A stretch of 64,000 nt of DNA from CAVVNN01 sp963838035 (lineage in GTDB: Bacteria > Actinomycetota > Thermoleophilia > Solirubrobacterales > 70-9): positions 186,001 through 250,000 of the forward strand of contig CAWIPM010000005.1 of assembly GCA_963838035.1 (NCBI GenBank), given 5' to 3'. This document shows positions 1 to 10,138 of the stretch, piece by piece. Every line of letters begins with the position of its first letter. Position 1 is the first letter of the stretch. The notes beneath the pieces were generated by a model that worked only from the letters and a program-made list of their open reading frames with translations, made no database searches and had not been told where the DNA came from. Both the position numbers and the translations under genes were made by a program.

Positions 1-200
1 GCTCGCGCAGGTTCCAGCGCGCCGTCGACTTGAACTCGACGTCGAAGCTCTCGTCCCGGGCGATCAGCTCCTCGCTCGGCACGGCGAAGAACGCCTTCTC
101 GCCGCGGAGCTGCTCGGCGACCATCTCGGCGAACGTGGGGTCGCCCTTGATCCGTCGCCAGCACCTCCTCCGTGACATCGTCCACATCGATCGACGAGGG
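1..200 (-). other. AlbA_2-like (Schlafen-type) tail after HsdR, cut by window edge
   Basis: After the usual HsdR C-terminus (GHSVYER once one frame break near 270 is corrected) the reading continues through an Ala/Pro/Ser-rich linker into VDDVTEEVLATIKGDPTFAE, then SEELIARDESFDVEFKSTAR and WNLRE at the window start. The EFKSTARWNL signature resembles the beginning of AlbA_2/Schlafen-type domains, which I recall being fused to the C-terminus of some type I R subunits. It could instead be the start of a separate downstream gene: the frame breaks prevent proof that no stop intervenes, and the domain core lies outside the window. Confidence 0.5.
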
Positions 201-3200
201 CGACGCGGTCGGCTCCGGGGCGGTAGCGGCAACCGACGTCGACGGCCGGCTCGGAAGCGCTCGTAGACGCTGTGCCCCGTCGTCGTAGTAGCTGGCGAAG
301 ATGTGGTCGAACACGATGCCCGCCTTGCGCTCCCAGACCTCTGGCCCGTACGGCTCTTCGGGAAGCTCCTCGAGAATGTCCTTGACCAGGCTGCGGGCCG
401 CCTCGCGCGTCTGCGCCTTGCGCGCGCCAGTCCAGGACGAGCCGGTCCTGGATGTGCTCCATCAGCTTGGCGCGACCCCTTCACCTCCTCGCGCTCCTCG
501 TCGGTCAGCATCGGGTCCGGCCTTGTCAGCAGGTCGAACACGGCCAGCTCGGGCTCTCTCAGACCCTCGCGAGCGGTCCGCTGCTCCTCCTCGGAGAGCT
601 GGCGCGACAGCGCCTGGAGGCGGCGCAGCATCTCGTCGACGTTGAAGCTGCCGGCGTTGTAGTCGTCGATCAGGCGCTCGCAGCTGCTCGACGAGATCCC
701 GCCGGCTCGGGATTCCTCTGCGCCGCCGCCTCGGCCCTCGTCTCGAGCTGGCCGATGAAGCGTCGCGCGGAGGAGCGCTTCCTGCCCGCGAGCCGCGCGG
801 CCAGAGCATCGAAGTCGATCGCGTTGAGGTCGATCAGCGGGGCGGCGTCGCGCCGCATCCGCCGCCGCGCGGATCACGTACTCCTCCGCCCGACCGAGCG
901 ATCGAGGAGGTCCTGAACCGCTCCGGAGACGTGGGAGAGATCGGGCGCTCGGGTCCAGCGAGCGAATCGTCTCGGCGAGATTCCGGGCCACGCCGACAAC
1001 CCGGATGTGAGCGAGTGGCGGCCGGGTCGGCAGGATCGCGGCGAAGAGCCTGCGCGACCGCATCGAGCGTTCGAGATAGGCGCGCCTGGTGACGTCGTCG
1101 ACCAGGAGGCCTCGACCGAGGCGTCGCGCAGCGCGATGAACTCGAACCCTCGCGCCCGGGCGAGCGCGTCGAGGTCGACGTCCCAGCGCTCGCAAAAGCT
1201 CACCAGCTCGCCGATCTCGTCCTCGAGCTCGGCGACCAGCGCCGACTTATCGCGGATGATCTCCGCCCCCTGCTCGCCGTCCCGCGCCGCGGCGTAGACC
1301 GCGAGCGCCGCCTCGAGATGGCGGAAGACGCCGACGTAGTCGACGATCAGGCCGTTCTCCTTTTCGGGGAAGACGCGGTTGGCGCGGGCGATCGTCTGCA
1401 TCAGCGTGTGGTTGCGCATCGGACGATCGAGGTAGATCGTCGAGCAGGACGGAACGTCGAACCCGGTCATCCACATCGCGCAGACGAAGACGAGCCGGAA
1501 GCGGGTCGTCGGGGTCCTTGAAGCGCTCGTCCGAGGTCCTCCTACAACATCCGCTCGCGGTGCGGCGCGATGTCCAGGCCGGCCTCTCGCATCTCGGCGA
1601 TCTCGTTCTGGGACTGGGAGACGACGACGGCCATGTCGGTCCCCTCCATGAACGCGATCTGCTCGTCGACGCCCGATCCGCTCGAGCTCCGGGAGCCGCG
1701 TCGCGCGCTCGCGGAGCTCCGCAAGGTAGAGCTCCCACTCCTCGGCGACGAGGTCGTACATGCGGACGGCGGTCGCCTTGTCGATCGAGACGAACATCGC
1801 CTTGCCGAGGAAGCCACGCCCGACGAAGTGGCGGACGAGGTCGGCGGCGATCCGCCGCAGCCGCTCGGGCCGGGTGATCAGCTGGTACTCGGTCGCGAAG
1901 CGGCGTGAGAGCGCCCGCTCCTGGGACTCGTCGAGCTCGGCCGCTTCGAGGATCCCGGTCAGCTCCTCGTCGAAGCTCTCGTTGACGATCTGCAGCTCGG
2001 GGATCCGGTTCTCGTAGAAGAGCGGAACCGTAGCGCCGTCCTCGATCGAGTCGCGGAAGTTGTAGATCGAGACGTAGTCGCCGAAGACCTCGCGCGTGCG
2101 CTCCTCCTCGCCCTTGATCAGCGGCGTACCGGTGAAGCCGAGGAAGCCGGCGTCCGGCAGCGCCCGCCGCATGTTCAGTGCAAGCGCCGAGTACTGGCTG
2201 CGGTGCGCCTCGTCGGTGATCACGATCACGTCGTCGCGATCCGAGCAGACCGGCATCTCCTCCCCCTCGCGGAGGGCGGAATTTGTGGATCAGGGTGAAG
2301 ACGTAGCGGTGATCCTCGCCGAGCAGCCGCCGAAGGTGCGCCGAGGAGTCGGCCTGGAGGTGCCCCTCGACCGCGCCGGCGTCCACGAACTCCTCGTAGA
2401 GCTGGTCGTCGAGCTCGGTGCGGTCGGTGACCATCACGAAGGTCCAGTTGCCGGGCGCGGCGTCGCAGCACCTTCTGGGTGAACATCAGCATCGAGAGGC
2501 TCTTCCCGACCCCTGGGTATGCCAGAAGACGCCGAGCCGCCCGTCGCGCGAGGCCGGGTCGGCGAGCGCCCGCATCGCGGCGTTCACACCCAGCACTGGT
2601 GGTTCTGGGCAAGGACTTGAGAGACCGCCCGGCCGCTCCAGATAGGCGACGAAGTTCTCGACCATGTCGAGCAGGCGCGCCGGCTCGCAGAGGCCGTGGA
2701 TCGCGGTGTCGAGGAGACGATCGCCGGGCTCGGACTCGTCGTCGATCCGCTTCCACTCACCGAAGCGCTCCCACTGCGCGAACGTCGCGCCCACTCTCGT
2801 CTCCGAGCCGTTCGAAAGGATGACGAACGCGTTCGGGGTGAAGAGCTGCGGGATCGTGTCGCGGTAGTCGCGGAGATTTTTGCGGTAGGCCTGCTCGACC
2901 GTCTTGTGGGAGGCCTTCAGCTCCAGCAGCACCAGCGGGATCCCGTTGACGAAGCAGACGATGTCGCAGCGCCTGGTGTGGAGGGGGCCGACCACCCAGA
3001 ACTGGCGGACCGCGAGGAACTCGTTGTCGGCCGGCGCGATCCAGTCGAGGACCCGCACCGTCTCCGTCGAGCGCTCCACCCTCCTCGTCGGCGAAGGTGA
3101 CCGTGACGCCGTCGCGCAGCAGCCGATGGACCTCCCGGTTGGCGCGGGTGCGCTCCAGCGCGGAGCGATCGCGCACCAGCTCCTCGACCGCCGCCTCGAT

Positions 3201-3398
3201 CGCCGCAGCCGGCAGCTCCGGGTTCAGCTCGGCGAGCTTCGGCTCCAGCCGGTGCCGGAGCACCACCTGCGACTGGTCGTCGCGGCCAAGCGCCCTCCGA
3301 TCCCAGCGTCTCGGCGTACCCGTCGACGATCTCGTAGCCAAGCGACTCGAGCAGATCGAGAGTCGGCCGCTCGACCAGCTCGTCCTCAGAGTAGTCAC
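1..3398 (-). CDS. hsdR: Type I restriction endonuclease subunit R (frame-broken, runs off window)
   Basis: HsdR is the motor and nuclease subunit of a type I restriction-modification complex: it binds HsdM2-HsdS, translocates DNA using ATP and cuts. Visible in order from the right: an N-terminal stretch with LDLLESLGYE; the nuclease-like segment DIVCFVNGIPLVLLELKA near 2920-2965 (Asp then Glu-x-Lys); a Walker A GSGKSLSML near 2500; the DEAH box VITDEAHRSQYSA near 2200; FTGTPLI; a helicase C part with MQTIARANRVFPEKENG near 1390; and a C-terminal part reading YGPEVWERKAGIVFDHIF near 300-350. The likely GTG start at 3398 lies 7 bases after the hsdS stop. Several single-base frame changes (for example near 3380, 3080, 2510, 1680, 1520, 270) interrupt it. 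About 1,100 codons fit the family length. Subunit identity is secure; whether the gene is functional is not known. Confidence 0.9.
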
Positions 3399-3405
3399 GC
3401 CGGAC

Positions 3406-4712
3406 TCACTCCGTCTCCGCAGGGGTGAGAACGCCGAGGTCGATGTCGGAGATGTCGAGCTGACCACTGACAAGGCGTGGGAGGAGGAGGTCGCGGGTGC
3501 GCTAGCGAACTGCGATTCTGCCGCCGCAAGTCGCTGCGTAAAACGCTGGATTGGATCGACAGTCGCATCAAACTTCTCCAAAAGCGACTGCGGTGGTACT
3601 ACGACAGGTGCACTACCGAAATCCTTAGGGCGAACTGCAGGGTATGCAGACCCACTGGCCGACCGACGAGATAGCTGCTGAAAGCCTCCGAAGCCGTGTA
3701 CTCGAACAGGAAGCTTGGAGGAACAGCGACCGGGCTGAGCACGGCCAGGCCGGTCGACGACAACGAGGTTTGGTGGTGGGTTATGGATCTGAGCGTGTGC
3801 TCGTCGGGTTTGGGCGAACAGTCGCCCAAACGATGTCTCCGTCAGACGCGCGACGACGTGCGCGACCGCGGAGCCTCAGCGGCATGGTAAGACCGATGGG
3901 ACTTCAAACCTCGCCGACTCCTACGGCTGAAATATCGAGGTATAGGAATGGATCAGGGGATGTTGACGGCCTTGATGTTTTCCCTGTTGACGTGCTGCAA
4001 CATCATCAAGCGGGCGAATCTTCCACCCCGCCGGAATCGGTCCTCGCTCCGACTCGATGAGTTCGACAGTGTCATGCCCCGGAAACCGGAAATGCACGAA
4101 CCACTCCCGGTAGAGCGATCGAGCGAGATCCTCTAGCAGCTCGATCCGCCGCTCGTTGATCTCGATCAATTCGTCGAAGGAGGTGAGAACGGCCACAACG
4201 CGACGCTGCTGCCGCATCGGTGGTAGATCAAGAACGATCCTGCGGGATGATGTCCTGGTTCAGCGATCGGCCATAGTGGCTCCGTGCGAGCACTGGCGCC
4301 TCCATCCACATCTTGTGAGAGTCGATTAAGAGAAGCTCGACAAATACTTCGGCAAGTACGGGTGTACCCGACTCCAAACGTAAGCGAATGCAATCCGATT
4401 CCTGCATCCATCCGGTCCTGGTTTTCTGAAATCAAGACATGGCGATCAACTGCACCCTTTCGACCAAATACGATGTCTCCCGCTCGAAGCAGGTGACCGT
4501 TGAGGCGCTCCTGCACCTGCTGTGGGGCGTACTCGATGTCCGCGGGTCGAAGGAGCCAAAGCCAGGTTGCGCACATTGAGCACCGGAACGCCCTCCTCGC
4601 CGTAGTCAGAGGCCTTGGACTGCGTGCCGAACGGACCTGTTCGCAAGTTGGCGAGCCCCTGGTCGATCAGGTCTCCAACGGTGGTTGACACGCAAGCTCG
4701 AGCTTGACTCAT
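3406..4712 (-). CDS. hsdS: Type I restriction-modification specificity subunit S (frame-broken)
   Basis: HsdS recognises the DNA target for the type I methylase/nuclease. The N-terminus starts with ATG at 4712 and reads VGDLIDQGLANLRTGPFGTQ, typical of the first target-recognition domain. The conserved central helix is seen near 4080-4200: SFDELIEINERRIELLEDLA and REWFVHFRFPGHD followed by GPIPAGWKIRPLDDVA, which opens the second recognition domain. The C-terminus near 3410-3580 contains LLEKFDATVDPIQ and RLVSGQLDISDIDLGVLTP. The start codon overlaps the stop of the upstream fic gene (ATGA), so translation is probably coupled, and hsdR begins a few bases after its stop. At least three frame changes interrupt it (near 4560, 4200 and 3600). 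Length, about 435 codons, fits the family. Confidence 0.88.
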
Positions 4713-5887
4713 TGCAACTCGCCGCCAGACACCGCTCTCATCAGGGCGCCTGCGCAACGTATCGCCTCTGACCTCTGACGCCAGCACTCCTCCTCGTTCA
4801 ACACACCCTGCTCCTCCATCCGCCTCAGCAGGCGCAGCGCAGTGGGGCGGCTCACGTCCAGGCGACTCCTCGATCGACCTGGTCGTGACCACCGGGTTCT
4901 CGCAGATCAGGTCGACGAGGGCGATGGCGTTCGGGGTTCCCATCGTCGCCGCCGTCTGGAGGTAGCTCTCGCGGAGGGCGATGATCCGTTGGGCACGCTG
5001 GACCGCATCGTCGGCCTGGGTCTGGACGGCGGTCAGGAAGAGATCGATCCAGGGGATCGGGTCGCCCGTCTCGCGGATCGCCTGGAGGGAGTCGTAGTAG
5101 TCCTGGCGCCGGCGCTCGAGGTAGGCGCTCAGGTAGAGCAGCGGCACGGTGAGCCTGCCGCGGGCGATGAGGAAGAAGACGAGCAGCAGCCGTCCGAGGC
5201 GCCCGTTGCCGTCGAGGAAGGGGTGGATCGTCTCGAACTGGGAGTGGAGGAGGGCGTTCTGCACCAGCAGCGGCAGCTCGGGCTCCTCGTGCGCGAAACG
5301 CTCCCAGTCGGCAAGGAGGGCCGGGAGCTCCTCGGGCGGCGGCGGCACGAACTGGGCGGTCTCGATCGTCGAGCCCGGCGCCCCGATCCAGTTCTGGCTC
5401 GTGCGCAGCTCACCGGGGGCGAGCTCGCGGCCGCGTACGCCGGCCATAAGGCGGCGGTGCATCTCGCACAACAGGCGCGTGCTGAGCGGCAACTCGTCGA
5501 GGCGCTGCCAGCCCCCACCGCATCGCGGCGACATAGTTGACGACCTCCTCGACGTCGGCGTTCGGGGCGCTCGCCGACCGGCGTCGACCTCGAAGACCTC
5601 GGCCATGCGTCGCCCGCGTCCCCTCGATCCGCGTTGAGGAGAGCGCCTCGCGCAGCAGGTAGGGACGGATGAGGAGATCGGGGTTGGGCAGGAGGCGACC
5701 GACGCCGCGCGAGCCGGCCCAGCGCCCCCTCGGCCTCGCCGAGCAGGCGCACGGTCGAAGCGGGCAGGGCCAGGGTCCGCGGTATTGTCGCCGGGAAGTA
5801 GGCCACGTAGCCGTGGCGACCCGGGGTGCGGCGCGCCTCGCCGAACGGGGTCTTTGCGTGCGTCTCGAGCTCCACGGGGCTCACCAT
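4709..5887 (-). CDS. Fic-family (AMP-transferase type) protein with N-terminal inhibitory motif and winged-helix tail, frame-broken
   Basis: Fic proteins usually transfer AMP from ATP onto target proteins. ATG at 5887 begins a Fic_N-like region; near 5620-5650 it reads REALSSTRIEGTRAT, whose S-x-x-x-E-G is the class II inhibitory helix motif that restrains the enzyme in cis. The catalytic motif HPFLDGNGRLGR is intact near 5205-5240. The C-terminal part (ALVDLICENPVVTTRSIEES then RRMEEQGVLNEEE) looks like a winged helix-turn-helix that could bind DNA. The gene sits between hsdM and hsdS, its stop overlapping the hsdS start. Breaks near 5710, 5610, 5530 and 4850 interrupt the frame. A promoter-type palindrome lies just upstream. 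The role beside a restriction system is not known; a regulator or toxin-like guard are both possible. Confidence 0.87.
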
Positions 5888-5893
5888 ACCCGA

Positions 5894-5923
5894 CTCTAAC
5901 GTCTAACGTGCTAAACGTTAGAG
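5894..5923. promoter_or_regulatory. Palindromic operator-like site upstream of fic
   Basis: Perfect 9-bp inverted repeat CTCTAACGT / ACGTTAGAG with a 12-base spacer that holds a third copy of CTAACGT. The site starts 7 bases upstream of the fic ATG and lies downstream of the hsdM stop. Since Fic ends in a winged-helix-like segment, autoregulation through this site is a reasonable inference, not shown. Confidence 0.5.
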
Positions 5924-5954
5924 ATAAGGGATGACCCTAACGCGGTCTTCAGGG

Positions 5955-7510
5955 TCAGCGGGAGAGCAGGTTTCTGAGCACCATGTCCACGCCTTCCTCC
6001 AACTCCCCGGCCCTGGCGCCCAGGCTGCGCAGCTCGGCGTGGGCAGCGGCGAGCTTCTCCTCGAAGACCTCCTCGTCGAGTTCCTCGACCTCGGTTCCCA
6101 CATAGCGGCCCGGGTTGAGGCTCCACCCCTGCGCCTCGATCTCCTCGATCGTGGCGACCTTGCAGAGGCCCGTTGCACGTCGGCATAGGCGCCGTCGGGG
6201 AATCGCTCCGCGAAGAGCGCGTTCTCGTCGTGCGCGAGCTCCGGCTCCTCGCCGCGGTAGAGACGCACGATGTTCGCCAGGAACTCGAGCTGCTCTTCGG
6301 TGAACTCGCGATGGGCGCGGTCGACCTGGCGAAAGACCTCGCGAGCGTCGATGAAGAGGACCTGGTCTGCGCGCGTGCGTCTCGCGCTTGCCGCGGTCGA
6401 GGAACCAGAGCGTGACGGGGAGGGTCACCGAGTAGAAGAAGTTCGGCCCGACCGCGACCATCACGTCGACGAGCCGCTCCTCGATCAGCCGGCGGCGGAT
6501 CTCGCCCTCGCTGTGGCGGGCGTCGGACGCCGAGTTGGCCATCACGAACCCGGCCCGCCCGCTGCTCGTTCGAGCGCGGTCGGCGAAGAGCTGGATCCAG
6601 ACGTAGTTGCCGTTGTCGGCTTTCGGCAGTTCCGGGAAGCGCGGGTCGCCTTCGAGCTTCGCCTTGTCGATCCGGTCGACGTTGAACGGCGGATTGGCCA
6701 TCACGAAGTCGAAGCGGCCGAGGCTCTCGAAGGGGTCCTCGTAGTAGCTGTTGCCCTCGCGAATCTCGCCGGTCAGCCCGTGCACGGCAAGGTTCATCTT
6801 CGCCAGCTTCACGGTGTCGCCGGTCTTCTCCTGACCGTAGATCGAGAGCTCCTCGCCGGGCGAGCTGCGATGGCGCTCGACGAAGTGCGCCGAGTGCACG
6901 AACATGCCTCCCGAACCGCAGGCCGGGTCGAAGATCCGACCGTGGAAGGGCTCGATGATCTCGACGATCAGCCGCACGATCGACATCGGCGTGAAGAACT
7001 CGCCGGCGCCTTGGCCCTCGGCGAGCGCGAACTTGCGCCAGGAAGTACTCGTAGATCAACCCGAAGGCGTCACCTTCGAGATCTTTGGTGTAGCAGCTGA
7101 TGTGACGGAGCAGCGAGGCGATGGTCGCGTTCGCGGATGCTCGCGTAGCTGCGCGGGAGCAAGCCCTTCAAGCTCCGGGTTGTGCTTCTCGACCAGGCGC
7201 ATCGCTTCGTTGACGGCCTTGCCGAGGTCGGCACCCTCGGGAAGGTCCGAGCAGGGAGCCGAAACGGGCCTCGTCGGGCAGGTAGATCAGGCCCTCGGCC
7301 TGGTAGTCGGAGGGGCCGACCTTGCGACGGGCGGAGCCCTTCGCCTCGATCCGTCGCGCGCCGCCTCGAAGCGGGCATCGGCGAAGCGCAGGAAGATCAG
7401 GCCCGAGGACCGGCGAGGCGTATTCCGACGCCTTCAGCTCCGTGTTCGCGCGCAGCTCGTCAGCCGCGTCCCAGAGCCGATTCTCGAGTTCGGCTCAGAT
7501 CAGCTTGCAT
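5955..7510 (-). CDS. hsdM: Type I restriction-modification DNA methyltransferase subunit M (frame-broken)
   Basis: HsdM methylates adenine at the sites chosen by HsdS and protects host DNA. The N-terminus reads ELENRLWDAADELRANTE and SPVLGLIFLRFAD, a classic HsdM_N start. The SAM-binding motif DPACGSGGMFVHSAHF lies near 6890-6930 and the catalytic motif NPPF (FVMANPPFNVDRID) near 6690. It ends with EEGVDMVLRNLLSR at 5955. I prefer the ATG at 7510 because it leads straight into the HsdM_N sequence after one base correction; an ATG at 7570 is possible. Frame changes near 7490, 7240, 7125, 7035, 6390 and 6170 interrupt it. About 518 codons is normal for the family. It is the first gene of hsdM-fic-hsdS-hsdR. 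Confidence 0.9.
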
Positions 7511-7602
7511 GCGACGGCGGTGGCGATGCGAATCGGAGAACGGGCGCGAGTCTAGTGTGAGTTGAGCCATCGAGAATGAAGCTCCGAACGCGAGAGCGAA
7601 CA

Positions 7603-7945
7603 TTCAAGGATCGGCGCAACCGGCGCGAACCGGCGGACACAGTCCGGACACCTGAGCCGGGCCACCAGCGAGTCGGGGGAGAGCTCGCCTTCGTAGCTCG
7701 AGCAAGCTCATTTGCAAGGAAGCCTCGAAATAGTCGAAAATGTGGGCGTAGGCTTCGAGGGTCATCGTGAGCGCATGACGGGCTTGGCAGGTGACGTCGA
7801 TGATGCTGCGGCCTTCCTGAATCAGCAGGGAAACAAAACTGTGGCGCAGGTCATAGGGACGGCAGTAGGCGACTCCTGCCTCCTCGAGCGCCGGCCTCCA
7901 GGCGGACTGGTGCCACGCGTGCCATGTGGAGTCGCGCCACGGGTC
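7603..7945 (-). pseudogene. Tyrosine recombinase/integrase C-terminal catalytic remnant
   Basis: Read leftward from about 7945: WHAWHQSAWRPALEEAGVAY, then CRPYDLRHSFVSLLIQEGRS, then ARHALTMTLEAYAHIFDYF and a stop at 7603. The RHS box with its Arg and the final YAHIF Tyr match the catalytic end of phage-type integrases, for which a common form is DLRHSFxSLLxxEGRSxxxV...GHxxTMTLxxYAHxF. The usual GH before TMTL reads RH here. Only about 110 codons are recognisable. It may be the 3' end of a longer gene reaching 8354, or a separate remnant. It lies directly upstream of hsdM and suggests that the restriction locus was carried or bounded by an integrative element. Confidence 0.6.
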
Positions 7946-8354
7946 GAAGTCAGCGTGCTCCGCCAGGCAGACGGATCCCGAGCCGACCTGAGCGTGAGGC
8001 GGCTCGAGTTGACGTGGAGCTCAAGACGAGACGAGGCCTCGCTGCGCAACAGGAGCTTGAAGTCCCGCCTCTCCCAGGTGCCGAAGGCATCGAGCCAGCC
8101 GATCGCCGCCATCCCAGGAGCAGCGCCTGGCGCCGGCACTCCTCCGGATCCTCGACATCGCCATGGCGGAAGGGGTCGCCAGTCTCGCCGAAGATCCAGC
8201 TGCGCAGGAAGCGCCTGTAGCGGGTTCGCAGGGGCAGGTGGGCCAACAGGTCCTCGGTCTTCTTCATCTTGGTGGCCGGCACGTCAATTAGGAAGTGGTT
8301 ACGCCGATCGATAACCCCTCGGCTCCGGGCGGCGGCTGTGAAGCCTGCCTGCAA
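7946..8354 (-). pseudogene. Unrecognised frame-broken coding stretch upstream of the integrase remnant
   Basis: From a candidate ATG at 8354 one frame reads RRNHFLIDVPATKMKKTEDL and LPLRTRYRRFLRSWIFGETG; after a break near 8110 another frame continues with GWLDAFGTWERRDFKLLLRS and LELHVNSSRLTLRS before a further break near 7960. The amino acid make-up looks like real protein, but I do not recognise the family. It could be the N-terminal and core-binding part of the integrase whose catalytic end follows, or the end of another gene. It starts 36 bases after the stop of the 423-aa gene, on the same strand. Confidence 0.4.
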
Positions 8355-8390
8355 TGCCTCATAGAAGGGCGGATAAGCGTCGATGAAGCG

Positions 8391-9662
8391 TTAGGCGCCG
8401 AGCATTTCGAAGGCGGTGGCAAAGTGTTGTTTGGCGATGGGCGAGAGAAGCTCGGCGTTCGCGGTCGCGATCCTCAGTTCGGCGAGTAGCTGGGGGTTGG
8501 TGAGCACTGGCTCGATAAGCCCGATCAGCCTCTCGTCGTGGCGCTCGCGGACCGTGCTTACGAGCGGCTGACCGAGGCTCTTCGGCAAATAGCCGACGAC
8601 GAAGAGCACCGGCGGGTGTTTTCTCTGGGAGTCATGGAACTCGGCCCAGTTCTCCTCGAAGACGAGGAGCGAGGTCTCGATCCCGCGGCCGATGCCGCGG
8701 GTAATTTCGGTGGCGATCCGGGCGGACTGCTCGCGAAACGACTTGTAGCCGGGTGAGCTGACGATGTTCTGAAGCGCTCGCTGAAGCGGCGCCTGCCAAG
8801 ACTCGATCATCTCCTGGTAGCGGCGCGTGTACTGCTGTGCGATCGGTTGAATCGCGCCCGCAAGTTTGCGCTGAACCTGCGCCAAGCCATCGGCGATGGC
8901 GTCCTGGTTCTCATAGATCAGATCGAGCAGCGGCGAGCTCGGCCACACAAGATCGCCCTGGGCCTCCTCGAGCGCCTTCACGGCCGGCGAGGAGAGCAGC
9001 GCCTGCAGCGAACGCTGGTTGCGATCGTGCGCAGAGGTGACCTGCCTGATGGCCGCGTCGAGCTGCTCGGAGTTGCCGATCCGGGGAATCTCGAGCCGCT
9101 GGTGGTGTCGCGCAGCCACCTCGGCCGTATATCTACTCAGGCGAGCGGCCTCTCCGAGCTGCGGGCGGGCGGCGCGCATCAGCTCGGCCTGGCGCTCGGC
9201 CATCTGGCGCCCAATCGAGGGGAAGACGGAGTTGACCCATTTGGGAATCGAGGCGCTGAGCCGCTTTCCCCACTCGACCATCAACTGCTGCAGGAGCCGG
9301 TGCTCTTCGAGAAGCACTGCGAAGAGCCGCTCATCGCCCGAGAGCATGGTTCCGGTCAGCCGCCTGTAGGTCAGGCGGACCCCGGCTGCTTCGGCGATCG
9401 CCAGGCGGAGGCTGGCCCGCACGGACTCCGAGAGACGGTCGGCCTCAGCCGCCGTCAACTCGGGAGAGCTGACCATGCGCGCGACGACCTCGGAGACGAA
9501 GCGGCGGTAGTCGACCCGCATCGGTTGCCCGAAGTACTCCTCGGCCAGCTCAGCGCTGATCCCCAGAGAGAACCTCGACCCGTACCGGATCGAGACCGCG
9601 GATATCGCGACTGACCGCTCCGCCTTCAGCCGCGTCGAGACAAGTTCAACGTTCTTGGTCAT
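8391..9662 (-). CDS. Hypothetical 423-aa helical protein in defence island
   Basis: Uninterrupted 423-residue protein with ATG start (MTKNVELVSTRLK). I recognise no catalytic motif. It begins with a short part that looks like a transcription or antitoxin-type segment (AISAVSIRYGSRFSLGI, ELAEEYFGQPMRVDYRRF), followed by long Ala/Arg/Gln/Glu-rich stretches that look largely alpha-helical (AERQAELMRAARPQLGEAAR, QPIAQQYTRRYQEMIESW) and a C-terminal part with PPVLFVVGYLPKSL. No signal peptide or clear membrane segment. It lies 74 bases after the 132-aa gene and the SIR2-like gene on the same strand. It is intact while its neighbours are frame-broken. Possible effector, structural or sensor component of an undescribed defence cassette; this is inference from position only. 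Confidence 0.72.
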   Translation of the reverse strand: MTKNVELVSTRLKAERSVAISAVSIRYGSRFSLGISAELAEEYFGQPMRVDYRRFVSEVVARMVSSPELTAAEADRLSESVRASLRLAIAEAAGVRLTYRRLTGTMLSGDERLFAVLLEEHRLLQQLMVEWGKRLSASIPKWVNSVFPSIGRQMAERQAELMRAARPQLGEAARLSRYTAEVAARHHQRLEIPRIGNSEQLDAAIRQVTSAHDRNQRSLQALLSSPAVKALEEAQGDLVWPSSPLLDLIYENQDAIADGLAQVQRKLAGAIQPIAQQYTRRYQEMIESWQAPLQRALQNIVSSPGYKSFREQSARIATEITRGIGRGIETSLLVFEENWAEFHDSQRKHPPVLFVVGYLPKSLGQPLVSTVRERHDERLIGLIEPVLTNPQLLAELRIATANAELLSPIAKQHFATAFEMLGA

Positions 9663-9736
9663 TCATCCAGGATAGGCGCCAGTGCAACTGAAAACGGCGG
9701 CCGAAATCGCAGAGTTGCGGACGCAGGCCTCGCTGC

Positions 9737-10135
9737 TCAGTCGGTTTCTTCGCCGATCAGCTCGACCTGGATCTCGAGGTCACGGCCGCTGATGATCAGA
9801 AAGCCGCGACTCTCCATGCGGGCATCGTCGAACTCGGGCTGGCTGATGTAGAAGCCCGGCACCCCGTGCACCCCGAACGGCTCCAGCTCTCCCACCCCGA
9901 CCGGGTAGAAGAGTGCGTGCGTTCGCCGCTCGGGAGCCAGCTCCTCGTTTGGGATGTTCTGAATGTCGGGCTCCTGACCCGCCTGCGGCGCCCAGCGGCT
10001 CGCGCCGAGCTCTCCCCGCAAGACGACCATCGGATTGAAGCCGCTCCTTAGGCGCCGACGGTCGACAGCGACCGAAACCCGCCGTCCCTCCCATTGGGCC
10101 AGCTGGGAGCGGGCGCTGGAGAAATCGAGACCCAT
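9737..10135 (-). CDS. Hypothetical 132-aa protein tightly linked to SIR2-like gene
   Basis: Intact 132-residue protein starting MGLDFSSARSQLAQWEGRRV; its middle and end look beta-rich (GFNPMVVLRGELGAS, GVPGFYISQPEFDDARM, SRGFLIISGRDLEIQVELIG). No cysteines, no signal peptide, no membrane segment, acidic end. Its ATG lies 3 bases after the stop of the SIR2-like gene, so the two are very probably co-translated. I do not recognise the family; a small accessory or partner subunit of the SIR2-like protein is the natural guess. Confidence 0.7.
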   Translation of the reverse strand: MGLDFSSARSQLAQWEGRRVSVAVDRRRLRSGFNPMVVLRGELGASRWAPQAGQEPDIQNIPNEELAPERRTHALFYPVGVGELEPFGVHGVPGFYISQPEFDDARMESRGFLIISGRDLEIQVELIGEETD

Positions 10136-10138
10136 CGG

